Part shown: in pieces, positions 8,669-17,367 of the stretch | Layout: every line of letters begins with the position of its first letter | Position numbering within the stretch: position 1 is the first letter of the stretch | Assembly: GCA_965247255.1 (NCBI GenBank) | Contig: CBDFGS010000009.1 | Coordinates: 186,001 to 250,000 of the forward strand | Reading direction: 5' to 3' | Source: CBDFGS01 sp965247255 | Lineage (GTDB): Bacteria; Chloroflexota; Dehalococcoidia; Lucifugimonadales; CAUZJF01 | Length of the DNA stretch: 64,000 bases | Position numbers and translations under genes: made by a program | Notes under the pieces: model-generated | Told to the model about the DNA's origin: nothing | The model's database searches: none | Seen by the model: the letters and a program-made list of their open reading frames with translations, nothing else

Positions 8669-9586
8669 TTGCGGGTGCTTGTAACCGGGGGGGCCGGATT
8701 CGTTGGCTCTCACATCGTCGATGGGTTGATAGAGCGAGAGCACGAGGTCCTGGTGGTCGACGACCTATCTACCGGGTCGGCTGAGCACCTTCCGGGCGCG
8801 GCGCGGCTTGAGGAGATGGGAATAGAGGAAGAGGGCCTGTCGAAGCTGGTTTCATCTTTCCATCCCGAGGCCATTGCGCACTGCGCCGCACAGGCGTCCG
8901 TGCCGGGCTCGATGGCTGATCCGGCGCTCGACGCGAAGGTCAATATCATGGGCGGTATCAACCTGTGCCGCGCCGCGCTGGACTCGAGGTGCGCGCGATT
9001 CGACTACATCACGACGGGAGGAGCGCTATACGGCGAGCCGGACTACGTGCCTTGCGACGAGGACCACCCGATCCGGCCCATCAGCGCCTACGGCCTGAGC
9101 AAGTGGACGATGGAGCAGTATACGGGGATACTGCTCGGGGACTCGATGAATGTCTCAGTGCTGCGGCTCGCAAACGTGTTCGGGCCTCGTCAGAACCCCC
9201 ACGGAGAGGCCGGTGTCGTGGCAATCTTCGGGCGCCAGATGATGCGCGGCGACCAGGTCACGATCTTCGGCGACGGCGAACAGACGCGGGACTTTGTCTA
9301 CGTGAAGGACGTCGTCAGAGCGCACGAGCTAGCTATGCGGTCCGAGGGACGCGTGACCGTGAACATCGGCTCAGGGGTTGGGGTCTCGGTAAACGACCTG
9401 TTCCGCGCGATCGTAGGTGAGACGTATTACGCGAGGGTACCTGTACACGAGGAGGAGCGACCGGGCGACGTCAAGCACGTCGTGCTGGCCAACGGTCGCG
9501 CCAAAGAGCTGCTAGGCTGGGAGCCACAGACCTCACTTGTGGACGGGCTCCGCGAGACGCTGGGGTGGATCGGGTTGAGTACCTAG
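8669..9586 (+). CDS. NAD-dependent sugar epimerase/dehydratase (UDP-glucose 4-epimerase-like)
   Basis: A 305-residue extended short-chain dehydrogenase that should interconvert or modify nucleotide-bound sugars in the cytoplasm. The dinucleotide-binding GGAGFVGSH lies at residues 7-15, TTGGALYGEP carries the conserved hydroxyl residue, and YGLSK is the catalytic YxxxK. LRLANVFGPRQ, DFVYVKDVV and GSGVGVSVNDL are typical of GalE-like enzymes. The start is TTG at 8669 with AAAGG 8 bases upstream. Its position before the polymerase/ligase gene suggests a role in glycan precursor supply. Substrate cannot be told from sequence alone. Confidence 0.88.
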   Translation: MRVLVTGGAGFVGSHIVDGLIEREHEVLVVDDLSTGSAEHLPGAARLEEMGIEEEGLSKLVSSFHPEAIAHCAAQASVPGSMADPALDAKVNIMGGINLCRAALDSRCARFDYITTGGALYGEPDYVPCDEDHPIRPISAYGLSKWTMEQYTGILLGDSMNVSVLRLANVFGPRQNPHGEAGVVAIFGRQMMRGDQVTIFGDGEQTRDFVYVKDVVRAHELAMRSEGRVTVNIGSGVGVSVNDLFRAIVGETYYARVPVHEEERPGDVKHVVLANGRAKELLGWEPQTSLVDGLRETLGWIGLST

Positions 9587-9881
9587 CCTTCGCGGATGAA
9601 GGCTACCGCGACTAGCATCAAAGCCAGGACTGCCGGGATCGCGCTCACGCGCCTAGGGCCACCTGGGCGGAGGGCGACGTGAGTTGCCGAGCCGGTTCAA
9701 CAAGACGATCCGGCCACGACGAGCGCCACGCCGGCGCGCCAAATGCCGCAGGGCTTGCGGCTGTGCTAATGCTGCAGCTTCCTGAGTGGTTGTCTTGAGG
9801 AATCGTACAGCGGTAGATCGGGTATGTTCACGTTAGCGGTCTCGACTTTTCAGAGCTGGTTTCTTGCCGAGCGGAGCTGTG

Positions 9882-9933
9882 GTTCGACGGGCTCAACACG
9901 AACGGGTTGGGCGCGGCGAGCAGCGCCCCTACG
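9882..9933. repeat. Compound hairpin repeat (GTTCG/CGAAC plus GGGCGC/GCGCCC-CTACG)
   Basis: A GTTCGACGGGCTCAACACGAAC-type unit, written here in parts as GTTCG, spacer, CGAAC, is followed directly by GGGCGC, an 8-base spacer and GCGCCCCTACG. The last ten bases match the end of the repeat at 101-126. Such elements are usually dispersed in intergenic regions. Confidence 0.55.
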
Positions 9934-10058
9934 TTTCGTTTGGCCTGTGTTCGTACCTAGACGCGCCCAGTGGATTCAGCATAGACTTAGGGGCCGTGGC
10001 GTAGGCCAATCTGCGAGTAGGTGACCGGTTGAGCGACCATCGTGTTTATGGCGCCGGA

Positions 10059-10079
10059 GCGAGGCTGTCCAAGCCTCGC
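10059..10079. repeat. Perfect 8-bp hairpin in intergenic region
   Basis: GCGAGGCT (10059-10066) and AGCCTCGC (10072-10079) flank GTCCA. There is no T-run, so a repeat element is more likely than a terminator. Confidence 0.5.
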
Positions 10080-10111
10080 TGGGCGCGGTGCGGTCAGGTG
10101 CAGAGTCGCTA

Positions 10112-12313
10112 ATGGCGATCGCAGACGCGGTGCTGGTGGGAGCGATATACCTGGTCGGGCTGGGTCTTCTGGGAGCGCTATACTACGTCGCCTACGCCCC
10201 GGTCTCTGAGACACGCCCTGTACTAGGGCTTGTTCTGCTAACCATCATCCGGGCGCTGGTGGCCCTGGTCTTGCTGACTCCGTTGATCGTGATGGCGCCC
10301 CCACTGCCTTCGACGTTCTTCCCCTATATCGTGGGGAAGGCCGTATATTCGCGGACTCTCGTGGAGATCGCGTTCGGCCTTTGGGTCGTGCTGTCGCTCA
10401 GGCACTCGCGGTATCGTATGCCCCGGTCGTGGCTCTTGCCGCTGCTCGGCGCCTACGTCGTGGCAGCGCTGCTGGCCTCGCTATTCGGCGTAAGCCCCCA
10501 GCGGAGCATATGGTCCACGTACGAGCGGATGCAGGGGTTCGTCGATCTCGCTCACTGGATGGCGTTCGTCGTGGTTATGGCGTCCGTCTTCCGCTCCTGG
10601 GTAGACTGGCGTCCGCTGCTGAACTTCAACCTGGGCGTGAGCTTCCTGCTCGGCCTCCTGGGGATTGCGCAGCACCAGGATATCGGGTTTTTCTCGTTCT
10701 TAGCCCAGGGCGCCCGCGTAGATATTACGCTGGGGAATCCCACGTACGTGGGTGCATACATGCTGGTGAACATGATGGTCGCACTGGGCTTTCTGGGGCG
10801 CTCCTTGGCTGGCCCCCGAGAGACAGAAGAGCGTGTCGTGACGCCGCCGAAAGAGTCGCGAGCTGCGGAGCGGCGGCGGAGGAGGGGTCGAACTCGACGG
10901 CGGACGGCGGATCAACGACCTCTATTCGTCGTGCCCGAGGCGGTGTGGCGCGGGTTCTGGGCGGTCGTAGTCGTCGTCAACCTGGGGATATTGTGGCAGA
11001 GCGGCACGCGAGGCGCTTTGTTCGGCTTGGTGGTTGCGTCGCTCGCCCTTGCTCTCGGGTACCTCGCCTGGGGTCGGATCAGGCCGCTTAGGTTAGCGTC
11101 GCTTGGCGCGCTGGGCCTCTTCGTGGTAGGAGCGCTGGCGTTCGTAGGTATTCGCGAGACGAGCTTTTTCCATAGCGTGACGCGGACGAACATCATGCTG
11201 AATCGGATCTCGTTGATTGGGCCTGAGCATCACAATCTCACCAGCCGGCTGAACTCCTGGGAGGTAGGGCTTCGCGGCTTTGCGGCGAGGCCGCTCCTCG
11301 GTTGGGGTCCGGAGAATTTCACCATCGCTTATGACCAGCACGTGACAGCGGACAAGTTCGCGATATCCGGCGAGTCTTTCGACCAGGCCCACAACAAGAT
11401 AGTGGAGGAGCTGACTACGAAGGGTCTACTGGGCACTGTTGGCTACCTGGCTGTCTGGGTGACTATGTTCGCGGTTATCGTGCGGCGTGTGCAGTCGCAA
11501 AGCTCGCCGGACCAGCTATTCACGTTCTTCGTTGGCGCAGCGCTCACAGGTTACTTTGCTCAGAACATGTTCCTGTTCGACACGCCGGGGATGGTGCCGC
11601 AGTTCTACATGCTTGTGAGCTTCGTGGTCTACCTCGACGCATCGCGTGATCCGGACCCTGCTCCGCGACGAAGCGGGCCTGACGACGTCCGGGAGGGGGC
11701 CGAATCAGGCGCCCTGAAGACGGACTCGTCGGCGCTGGTGGCGCTGGTGCCCGCGGGTATAGTTATCCTGCTGGCGGTGCTGTTCATCAACTACGCCCCG
11801 CTAAACGGGTCCAGGATCATTCTCGAAACGTTGAATCCGAACATCTCCTGGTTGGAGAGGCTGGATGTGTTCGAGAGGAGCATCGACGCAGCGCCGACAA
11901 TGGGGAACTACCCCCGAATCGTGATGTTCAATCAGCTAGCGAATAATTGGGGCTCGATGACTCTGGAAGAGACACACGCCGCGCTTGCGACCGCAGAGCA
12001 AGAGGGTAAAGACGGCTTGAAGGCAGAGCCTCGCGAGTGGCGACTCCATCACTCGCTTGCGACGCTGTACCATCGCGCTTCGCCGATCGATCCGGTCTAT
12101 CTGGGGAAGGCCAGGGAGCTACTGGAGCAGGCGGTCGTGGTGGCGCCGGAGCGGATAGAGGTGAACCTGCTCTGGGTCCAGCAACACATCCTGGAAGGGG
12201 ACGTCGAGGGTGCCCGGACCGCGATAGACAGCTATCTGGAGAGAAACCCACTTGCGACGCCACGATTCAAGCCGCTGAAGGACCGGCTGGACCAGCTATC
12301 CGCGCAGGAGTGA
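10112..12313 (+). CDS. O-antigen ligase/polymerase family membrane protein with C-terminal repeat region
   Basis: About 733 residues. Many hydrophobic segments (for example AVLVGAIYLVGLGLLGALYYV at the start) mark a polytopic membrane protein of the Wzy/WaaL family, which joins or polymerises lipid-linked glycans on the outer face of the membrane. The family region includes GNPTYVGAYMLVNMM, WQSGTRGALFG (about residue 296), RLNSWEVGLRGFAARPLLG, WGPENF and QAHNKIVEELTTKG (about 425). After the last membrane span, residues about 570-733 are soluble and helical with TPR-like spacing (HHSLATLYHRASP, ARELLEQAVVVAPERIEVNL). A basic Arg-rich loop near residues 245-270 is unusual. An upstream GTG at 10088 is an alternative start. 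Its partner genes are probably those of the minus-strand glycan locus. Confidence 0.85.
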   Translation: MAIADAVLVGAIYLVGLGLLGALYYVAYAPVSETRPVLGLVLLTIIRALVALVLLTPLIVMAPPLPSTFFPYIVGKAVYSRTLVEIAFGLWVVLSLRHSRYRMPRSWLLPLLGAYVVAALLASLFGVSPQRSIWSTYERMQGFVDLAHWMAFVVVMASVFRSWVDWRPLLNFNLGVSFLLGLLGIAQHQDIGFFSFLAQGARVDITLGNPTYVGAYMLVNMMVALGFLGRSLAGPRETEERVVTPPKESRAAERRRRRGRTRRRTADQRPLFVVPEAVWRGFWAVVVVVNLGILWQSGTRGALFGLVVASLALALGYLAWGRIRPLRLASLGALGLFVVGALAFVGIRETSFFHSVTRTNIMLNRISLIGPEHHNLTSRLNSWEVGLRGFAARPLLGWGPENFTIAYDQHVTADKFAISGESFDQAHNKIVEELTTKGLLGTVGYLAVWVTMFAVIVRRVQSQSSPDQLFTFFVGAALTGYFAQNMFLFDTPGMVPQFYMLVSFVVYLDASRDPDPAPRRSGPDDVREGAESGALKTDSSALVALVPAGIVILLAVLFINYAPLNGSRIILETLNPNISWLERLDVFERSIDAAPTMGNYPRIVMFNQLANNWGSMTLEETHAALATAEQEGKDGLKAEPREWRLHHSLATLYHRASPIDPVYLGKARELLEQAVVVAPERIEVNLLWVQQHILEGDVEGARTAIDSYLERNPLATPRFKPLKDRLDQLSAQE

Positions 12314-12455
12314 GAGGGGGCAATCCCCGCATGCTCCCCGTTTTGGCCCTTGCACGAGAAGCGTAGCTCTAGTCGGACCACGGCGCCGGATTGCGAGTTA
12401 CAGGGCAAGCCCCCTTCTACGAAGGCGTGGACAGGACTCCCGCGCTAGTGTTCTT

Positions 12456-13232
12456 TTAGTCCGCGCGGTGACGCCCCCGTACCGAGATGGCGTCCCTGGC
12501 CATCGAGAATGAGTCCACCAGGGGCCGGACTTTGCTCATTGGGTTGTGATACCAGTCTATTGGTATCTCCAGAACACGCATCCCGCTACCCACGGCCAGG
12601 AAAAGGATCTCTACATCGAATGCGAAGCCGCTGATAGTCTGGGCCTTGAACAGTTCAGCGGCGGCGGCGGCGCGAAAGCATTTGAAGCCGCACTGCGTGT
12701 CCTGGAATCCAGCGACCGCTGTCCACGCTACGAGGCGGTTGAATACGCGCCCCATGACGTGGCGGCTCGCGGGCTCGTTGTATCTCCTGGCGCCCGCTAT
12801 CTCGCGCGAACCGATGACTACGTCATAGCCGTCGTTCATCGGTTCGATGAAGGCGGCTAGCTGCTCTATAGGCATCGCGAGGTCAGCGTCGCACATGAAA
12901 CGGAGCTCCCCTTCGGCCGCCAGCATGCCGTGCCTTACAGCCCAGCCCTTGCCCGAATGAGGGACCGACTCTACCCGCACGAGGTCGGTCTCCCCCGACC
13001 AATCGCCGACGAGGCCCTTCGTACCGTCTGTGCTGCCGTCGTCGACGACGATCACCTCCCAGGAGTAGGGCTGGTCTCCCAGGTAGGTCACGATCTTCTC
13101 CAGCGTGGTCCCGATGCGCTGCTCTTCGTTGAAAGCCGGAATAACTACAGACAGGAACGGTCGGGTCAAGGGACTCTCCGATTGGGTATGCGAATTGTAT
13201 CTGTCGGATGGAGGGCTGTCCAAGTTCGGCAC
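12456..13232 (-). CDS. GT2 glycosyltransferase, dolichyl/polyprenyl-phosphate hexose synthase-like
   Basis: A 258-residue GT-A enzyme expected to move a sugar from a nucleotide donor to polyprenyl phosphate or a related acceptor. LSVVIPAFNEEQRIG opens the fold, VIVVDDGSTDGT binds the nucleotide, and CDADLAMP contains the DxD metal site. GFQDTQCGFKCFRA and FDVEILFLA are typical of the DPG/DPM synthase group. No C-terminal membrane anchor is visible, as in ALG5-like soluble members. The GTG at 13232 starts a 25-residue tail before the domain, so a start nearer to the LTRPFLS segment is possible. It converges on the ligase gene and diverges from manC. Confidence 0.85.
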   Translation of the reverse strand: MPNLDSPPSDRYNSHTQSESPLTRPFLSVVIPAFNEEQRIGTTLEKIVTYLGDQPYSWEVIVVDDGSTDGTKGLVGDWSGETDLVRVESVPHSGKGWAVRHGMLAAEGELRFMCDADLAMPIEQLAAFIEPMNDGYDVVIGSREIAGARRYNEPASRHVMGRVFNRLVAWTAVAGFQDTQCGFKCFRAAAAAELFKAQTISGFAFDVEILFLAVGSGMRVLEIPIDWYHNPMSKVRPLVDSFSMARDAISVRGRHRAD

Positions 13233-13296
13233 TGCGCTTACGCGCCCCTGGACGATGGGTGCGGAAAGAGGCTCCTGTCATGCCGGTCCCATCCAA

Positions 13297-13326
13297 TTGA
13301 CACGCCAGAGCCGCCGTAGGTATGCT
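13297..13326 (+). promoter_or_regulatory. Candidate sigma-70-type promoter for manC
   Basis: TTGACA (13297-13302) is a perfect -35 box; 18 bases later TATGCT (13321-13326) matches four of six -10 positions. It lies in the divergent gap between the GT2 gene and manC, about 180 bp before the manC ATG. Confidence 0.4.
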
Positions 13327-13504
13327 TCCGGTGGCGCACGGGAGCGTGTGACCGCGCAGGCTACTGAAAGAGGCCCCGGCCTGAGTACTCTGCCGGCGTG
13401 AGAGTATGACGGTCCTCGTTCTTCCGCAGGCCCACCGCATGTTCGTCAAGCGCAACCCATGCCGCCAATCCCATTGAGCGAGAAGAGATGAGGAAGAAAG
13501 TACG

Positions 13505-15013
13505 ATGACCCTTCAGCCCGTGATACTGGCCGGCGGTCCAGGCACGCGCCTTTGGCCGCTTTCCCGTGAGCAGCATCCCAAGCCATTTCTACCGCTAATG
13601 GGCGAGCGGAGCTTGCTACAAGAGACTCTGGGACGGCTGGAGGGGATGGACGGGCTGAACGCGCCGGTCTTGGTGTGTAACGAAGCTCATCGCTTCCTTC
13701 TTGCCAACCAGCTAAGGGAATCGGGCGTCGCAGCGCTCTCGGTGGTGGTAGAGCCTGTGAGCCGAAACACGGCCCCGGCGCTGACACTCGCGGCGCTCAC
13801 GATCAGCGGGTTGGGCCGGGGATCGAGGTCGGACCCTGTAATGCTTGTCATGCCGTCCGACCACGTCGTGCGGGACGTGAAGTCCTTCCGGAGGGCCCTT
13901 TCCGCGGGCGAGGGGCTGGCACGGAACGGCTATCTGGTGACCTATGGCGTGGTCCCTGACGCACCCAGCGGCAGGTACGGTTACATTCGTCGAGGCGACA
14001 CCTTAGGGGAGCCCATGGGTGGCCCCGAGGCCGGCGGGTACAGCGGGGGGACGGGAGCCGATGGCGGAGGGCCCCATGCTTACGACGTGTCGGAGTTCGT
14101 AGAGAAGCCGACTCGAGAGAAGGCGAGTGAGTACTTGGAGTCGGGGGAGTTTCTCTGGAACAGCGGGATCTTCATGATGCGCGCCTCGGTGTGGCTCTCC
14201 GAGCTGGAGCGACACAGGCCCGACATAGCCAGGGCGTGCCGTAGGGCGCACGCGGACGGCCACGTGGATGGCGTCTTCTTCCGGCCAGGGGCGACCGATT
14301 TCATCTCATGCCCCAGCGATTCGATCGACTACGCGGTTATGGAGAAAGCGGCGGACGGAGACGCCAAATGTGCCGTGGTCGCGCTGGACGTCGGATGGTC
14401 CGACATAGGGGGGTGGTCGGCCCTGTGGGAGGAGAGGGACCGGGATGAGCAGGGGAACGTGGTTCAGGGCGACGTGTACGCGAACGACACCCGGAACTCG
14501 CTGCTGCTGGCGCAGCACCGTCTGCTGGCGACGGTTGGGGTGGACGATGTGGTGGTGGTGGAGACGGCTGACGCCGTGCTGGTGGCAAAAAAAGACCGCG
14601 TCGAGGATGTGAAAGAGATCGTGAAGCGCCTAGACGAGGAAGGGCGCACGGAGCACGAGTTCCATCGCACCGTAGACCGGCCGTGGGGGGCGTACGAGGT
14701 GCTGGACAGCGGGGCGGGGTTTCAGGTCAAACGGTTGACGGTGAACCCCGGAGCGAAGCTGTCGATGCAGATGCACCACCAGCGCGCGGAGCACTGGGTG
14801 GTGGTAAACGGGACGGCGAAGGTTACACGCGGCGACGAGGTGTTCGTGCTAAGGGAAAACGAATCGGCCTATGTGCCAGTGGGGGTCACCCACCGGCTCG
14901 AGAATCCCACCGGGAGCCCGCTGGAGATCATCGAGGTGCAGTCGGGTCCGTACCTAGGCGAGGACGACATCGTGCGATTCCAGGACGATTACGAAAGGTT
15001 GAGCGAGACATAG
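13505..15013 (+). CDS. manC: Mannose-1-phosphate guanylyltransferase / mannose-6-phosphate isomerase
   Basis: A 502-residue bifunctional type II PMI/GMP enzyme that makes mannose-1-phosphate precursors and GDP-mannose. The N-terminal nucleotidyltransferase has GGPGTRLWPLSR (residues 10-21) and PKPFLPL; EFVEKP and WNSGIFMMR are conserved sugar-site segments. The C-terminal cupin has SMQMHHQRAEHWVVVNGTAK, the metal-binding isomerase signature. ATG 13505 is preceded by GAGGAAG with 8-base spacing. An insertion of Gly-rich residues (MGGPEAGGYSGGTGADGGG) near position 170 is absent from typical members and explains the slightly greater length. GDP-mannose would feed the GT4 enzymes of the right-hand locus. 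Confidence 0.93.
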   Translation: MTLQPVILAGGPGTRLWPLSREQHPKPFLPLMGERSLLQETLGRLEGMDGLNAPVLVCNEAHRFLLANQLRESGVAALSVVVEPVSRNTAPALTLAALTISGLGRGSRSDPVMLVMPSDHVVRDVKSFRRALSAGEGLARNGYLVTYGVVPDAPSGRYGYIRRGDTLGEPMGGPEAGGYSGGTGADGGGPHAYDVSEFVEKPTREKASEYLESGEFLWNSGIFMMRASVWLSELERHRPDIARACRRAHADGHVDGVFFRPGATDFISCPSDSIDYAVMEKAADGDAKCAVVALDVGWSDIGGWSALWEERDRDEQGNVVQGDVYANDTRNSLLLAQHRLLATVGVDDVVVVETADAVLVAKKDRVEDVKEIVKRLDEEGRTEHEFHRTVDRPWGAYEVLDSGAGFQVKRLTVNPGAKLSMQMHHQRAEHWVVVNGTAKVTRGDEVFVLRENESAYVPVGVTHRLENPTGSPLEIIEVQSGPYLGEDDIVRFQDDYERLSET

Positions 15014-15301
15014 AGGCCGGCATCCCCGCTGATTTTCCACGACGTCACCTGTACCTTGGGTGCTTCTCCTTGTTACCACCGTAACCCTACAAAGCTGCAG
15101 CGCTGGCGAATGTCATACGTCGACGATCCCGGGCGAGGTGGCGTAGCTGAGATTCCAGATTTCGGCGAATGTGGGCGAAGTTTCGGACTTTTTGTAGGTG
15201 GGCTCATGCGTCCCTGGCGAGGTTTGAGTGCCGAACAGCATTCGGCGTTCAGGCTCGTTGTCAGCCAGAGTTCCGTGAATAATAGCTGCGCGGCATCAGC
15301 T

Positions 15302-15535
15302 CTACGATGAGTCAGTGTTGGGGACGAAGATGAAGAGGTCCCCAGGCTGGCAGTTGAAATAGTCGCAGAGGCGACCCATTACAGAAATCCCAACCATGCT
15401 AGATCGATCATTTGCCAATCGAGTAAGCGTGTTCTTGTTCACACCCGTCTGAGCCAGGATATCGTCGTACGTGATCGTCCTTCGCTCCCGGCGGCCCTTA
15501 ACGGCAATTAACTCGCGCAGGCGGCATTGAATCAT
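15302..15535 (-). CDS. Small XRE/Cro-CI-type helix-turn-helix regulator
   Basis: A 77-residue protein that is almost entirely one DNA-binding domain: ITYDDILAQTGVNKNTLTRL is the helix-turn-helix and MGRLCDYFNCQPGDLFIF is the conserved end of the family in small autonomous regulators. It is transcribed divergently from the HNH/Cys/SWIM cassette across a 132-bp gap containing a promoter and an inverted repeat, so it probably controls that cassette and itself. Such regulators are common on mobile or stress-linked cassettes. Confidence 0.85.
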   Translation of the reverse strand: MIQCRLRELIAVKGRRERRTITYDDILAQTGVNKNTLTRLANDRSSMVGISVMGRLCDYFNCQPGDLFIFVPNTDSS

Positions 15536-15601
15536 CTACGTCTCCGTTCATGAAGTGATTGACTCAGTCGATGAGCTCACCTTATCAGTTGACGTGAGCC
15601 C

Positions 15602-15630
15602 TTGACAAAACTACAGAGATATATTACCAT
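15602..15630 (+). promoter_or_regulatory. Promoter of the HNH/Cys/SWIM cassette
   Basis: TTGACA (15602-15607), a 17-base spacer and TACCAT (15625-15630) form a good promoter. The start codon of the first gene lies 37 bases after the -10 box. Confidence 0.55.
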
Positions 15631-15648
15631 ATCGTCATATCGAACGAT
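15631..15648. promoter_or_regulatory. Candidate operator for the divergent XRE regulator
   Basis: ATCGT (15631-15635) and ACGAT (15644-15648) form an inverted repeat immediately after the -10 box, where a repressor would block initiation. A second small palindrome, GACTCAGTC (15561-15569), lies closer to the regulator gene. Assignment is by position only. Confidence 0.35.
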
Positions 15649-15667
15649 GCGAGTCACGGTATAACAT

Positions 15668-16603
15668 ATGACATCTTCTGATAGAGAGACGACATCTTCT
15701 TGTGAAATCTGCGGCAAATCCGGAGGGCTAGACCGACACCACGTGAGATCACGCGGGATGGGTGGGAGTAAAGACCCGGCGGTGCATGAGGAGTCCAATC
15801 TGATCACGTTGTGCCGCGGGTGCCACAGAAACCTGCATGAAGCACGCTGGGAATTGATTCGCTCCGAGGAGGGCATCCGGGTACTTGATGCGCGCACTGG
15901 CGAGGAAACAATGCGCCGGCTCCGCAATCCAGGCGTCGATGTCTCCGCGTTGTTCCAGGTCCTTAACCTGGCCGAAGATTCGCTGGGCCGACTGCATGAC
16001 GCGTTAGCTTATCTTACGGATGACCAGCTCGTGGAAGCATATAGCTATGCACGCTCCTTTGGGAAGCGCTCCTGGCTGGTGCAAGCTGCCATCTTGTACG
16101 AAGCCCAAATGCGAAGTACCTACGGGGAACAAACGCTCGAGGCTATTGCTCGTCGGTTCGAGATCGGACTGCGCCAGGCCCAAAAGTACGCCCTAGTCTG
16201 GAAGGTGTTTTTCGCCCGGAACAGTGAGCGAGAAAACGTCAATATTGACGCTATCTTGCTGGACGAGCCTAGCTGGTATGTGGTGGCGGTCACAGAGACC
16301 AAGGAGCCGGAGAAGTGGCTGAGCTATGCCCAGGACCGCAAGGTCGAGGATCCGAGATACTCGGTGGCTACTTTTCGGAGAGATATACTTGTTGCTCGCT
16401 TTACTGAGGGAGTGACGGAGGCCTTGGAAGGCGGAGAGACAGAGACACCTTTGCCTGGGCTTGATACTTGGCGGTGCCCCTGGGTGAAGATCTTGTGCAC
16501 GCGCTCGGGCAGACCCACCCCGTTTCGTGATTGCTGCGAATGTGAGTTTAGGGAGAGCGACCCCTGCTCCCCTCAGCCGACGCCGGTAGAGGTATCATCG
16601 TGA
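15668..16603 (+). CDS. HNH endonuclease-domain protein with C-terminal Cys cluster
   Basis: 311 residues. The N-terminus is an HNH fold: CEICGKSGGLDRHHV, an Asn in EESNLITLC, then CRGCHRNLHE, giving two zinc-binding Cys pairs and the His-Asn-His set (residues about 12-57). A long helical middle follows with a helix-turn-helix-like EAIARRFEIGLRQAQKYALV (about 155-175). The C-terminus has a second Cys cluster (WRCPWVKILC, RDCCECEF, DPC). HNH proteins of this shape cut or nick DNA; the target is unknown. Its stop overlaps the next gene start by GTGA. It is first in a three-gene cassette behind a clear promoter. The mixed N- and C-terminal metal sites do not fit a plain homing nuclease. Confidence 0.75.
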   Translation: MTSSDRETTSSCEICGKSGGLDRHHVRSRGMGGSKDPAVHEESNLITLCRGCHRNLHEARWELIRSEEGIRVLDARTGEETMRRLRNPGVDVSALFQVLNLAEDSLGRLHDALAYLTDDQLVEAYSYARSFGKRSWLVQAAILYEAQMRSTYGEQTLEAIARRFEIGLRQAQKYALVWKVFFARNSERENVNIDAILLDEPSWYVVAVTETKEPEKWLSYAQDRKVEDPRYSVATFRRDILVARFTEGVTEALEGGETETPLPGLDTWRCPWVKILCTRSGRPTPFRDCCECEFRESDPCSPQPTPVEVSS

Positions 16604-17367
16604 ATAGCTACGAAGCAAAGCTCCAGCAGTTCGCTGAAGGGAAACAGCTACTCCGCCTTTCCCGCCCAATACGTGACCGGGCCGACGCCAGCTGCGATGT
16701 TTGCGAATCGACGCGGCCACGGCTGTTGTACGCCCTGCAAGATCAGGAGTCGGGCCGGTACTATTTCGTAGGAGAGACATGTCTCAAGGAGTTGGTCAAG
16801 AGCGGCGCGATACGCAGGCGTTACAGTAGAGAATCGGGACATACGGCGTTTGAAACGGAGATGGAGCGACGTCTTGAAGAATCGAGAGAGCGTATCGATC
16901 AAGAGCATGCCGGAGTAGATCCAAACGCGCTGAGTAAGGTGTCTGACAAACGAGGTGGCGAATCCCGGTCGGAAATTGCGTCGGGCTCCACCCCCTCTGT
17001 CCCTGTACTTATGGTCATCGCCGATCCCCGGTATTACCGGGCCGTCGCCTGTGTTTTTGCACCCAACGGAACGACTCTGTCTTGGGGATACGCTAGAGAA
17101 GCCCGCTACGAGGAAGTGTGGAGCAGAGGAGGGGATAAGGGACTGCTGTTAGAAAAGGTTGCGAAAGAGCGCGGCGATGCCATGCAGCAGGCGATTGTTA
17201 GGGCTTGGGGTGAGGTCCAATCTTACGTCGAAGAGTCACAGCAGTGTCCCGGGAACGGGTCAATCCCCGCCTCACTTATCAGGGTGTTGGAGCTCTTAGG
17301 CGATGATGCGGCTGATGAGAAGGTGATTCCGTTTTCATCGCCAAGCCAACTGGAAGCACCGCGTTGA
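16600..17367 (+). CDS. Uncharacterised Cys-pair protein of the HNH/SWIM cassette
   Basis: I do not recognise this 255-residue protein. It starts at GTG 16600 inside the stop of the HNH gene (GTGA overlap). Near the N-terminus CDVCES (C32, C35) and VGETCLKEL (C61) surround the beta-rich LYALQDQESGRYYFV, suggesting a small zinc ribbon or treble-clef with an incomplete ligand set. A charged helical stretch (FETEMERRLEESRERIDQEH) follows, then a separate globular part with VLMVIADPRYYRAVACVF and helical LLLEKVAKERGDAMQQAI. No enzymatic motif is visible. It lies between two metal-binding nucleic-acid-type proteins and overlaps both, so it probably works with them. Confidence 0.7.
   Translation: MNSYEAKLQQFAEGKQLLRLSRPIRDRADASCDVCESTRPRLLYALQDQESGRYYFVGETCLKELVKSGAIRRRYSRESGHTAFETEMERRLEESRERIDQEHAGVDPNALSKVSDKRGGESRSEIASGSTPSVPVLMVIADPRYYRAVACVFAPNGTTLSWGYAREARYEEVWSRGGDKGLLLEKVAKERGDAMQQAIVRAWGEVQSYVEESQQCPGNGSIPASLIRVLELLGDDAADEKVIPFSSPSQLEAPR

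Larger units (their letters stand above)
9587..10111. other. Repeat-rich intergenic region
   Basis: No gene is supported. Three hairpin repeats lie here: GTTCG/CGAAC arms at 9882-9886 and 9899-9903, GGGCGC/GCGCCC arms at 9909-9914 and 9923-9928 followed by the shared CTACG tail, and GCGAGGCT/AGCCTCGC arms at 10059-10066 and 10072-10079. A short minus-strand frame (9583-9690) ends in a hydrophobic segment PAVLALMLVAVAFIREG and could be the tail of a lost membrane gene. Confidence 0.45.

Noticed and set aside
9583..9690. Minus-strand frame ending PAVLALMLVAVAFIREG
   Set aside because: It looks like the hydrophobic tail of a membrane protein but has only about 36 codons after a stop and no start, so I did not call a gene.
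15230..15246. Hairpin GCCGAA/TTCGGC after manC
   Set aside because: The stem is only 6 bp and no T-run follows, so a terminator call is not justified.
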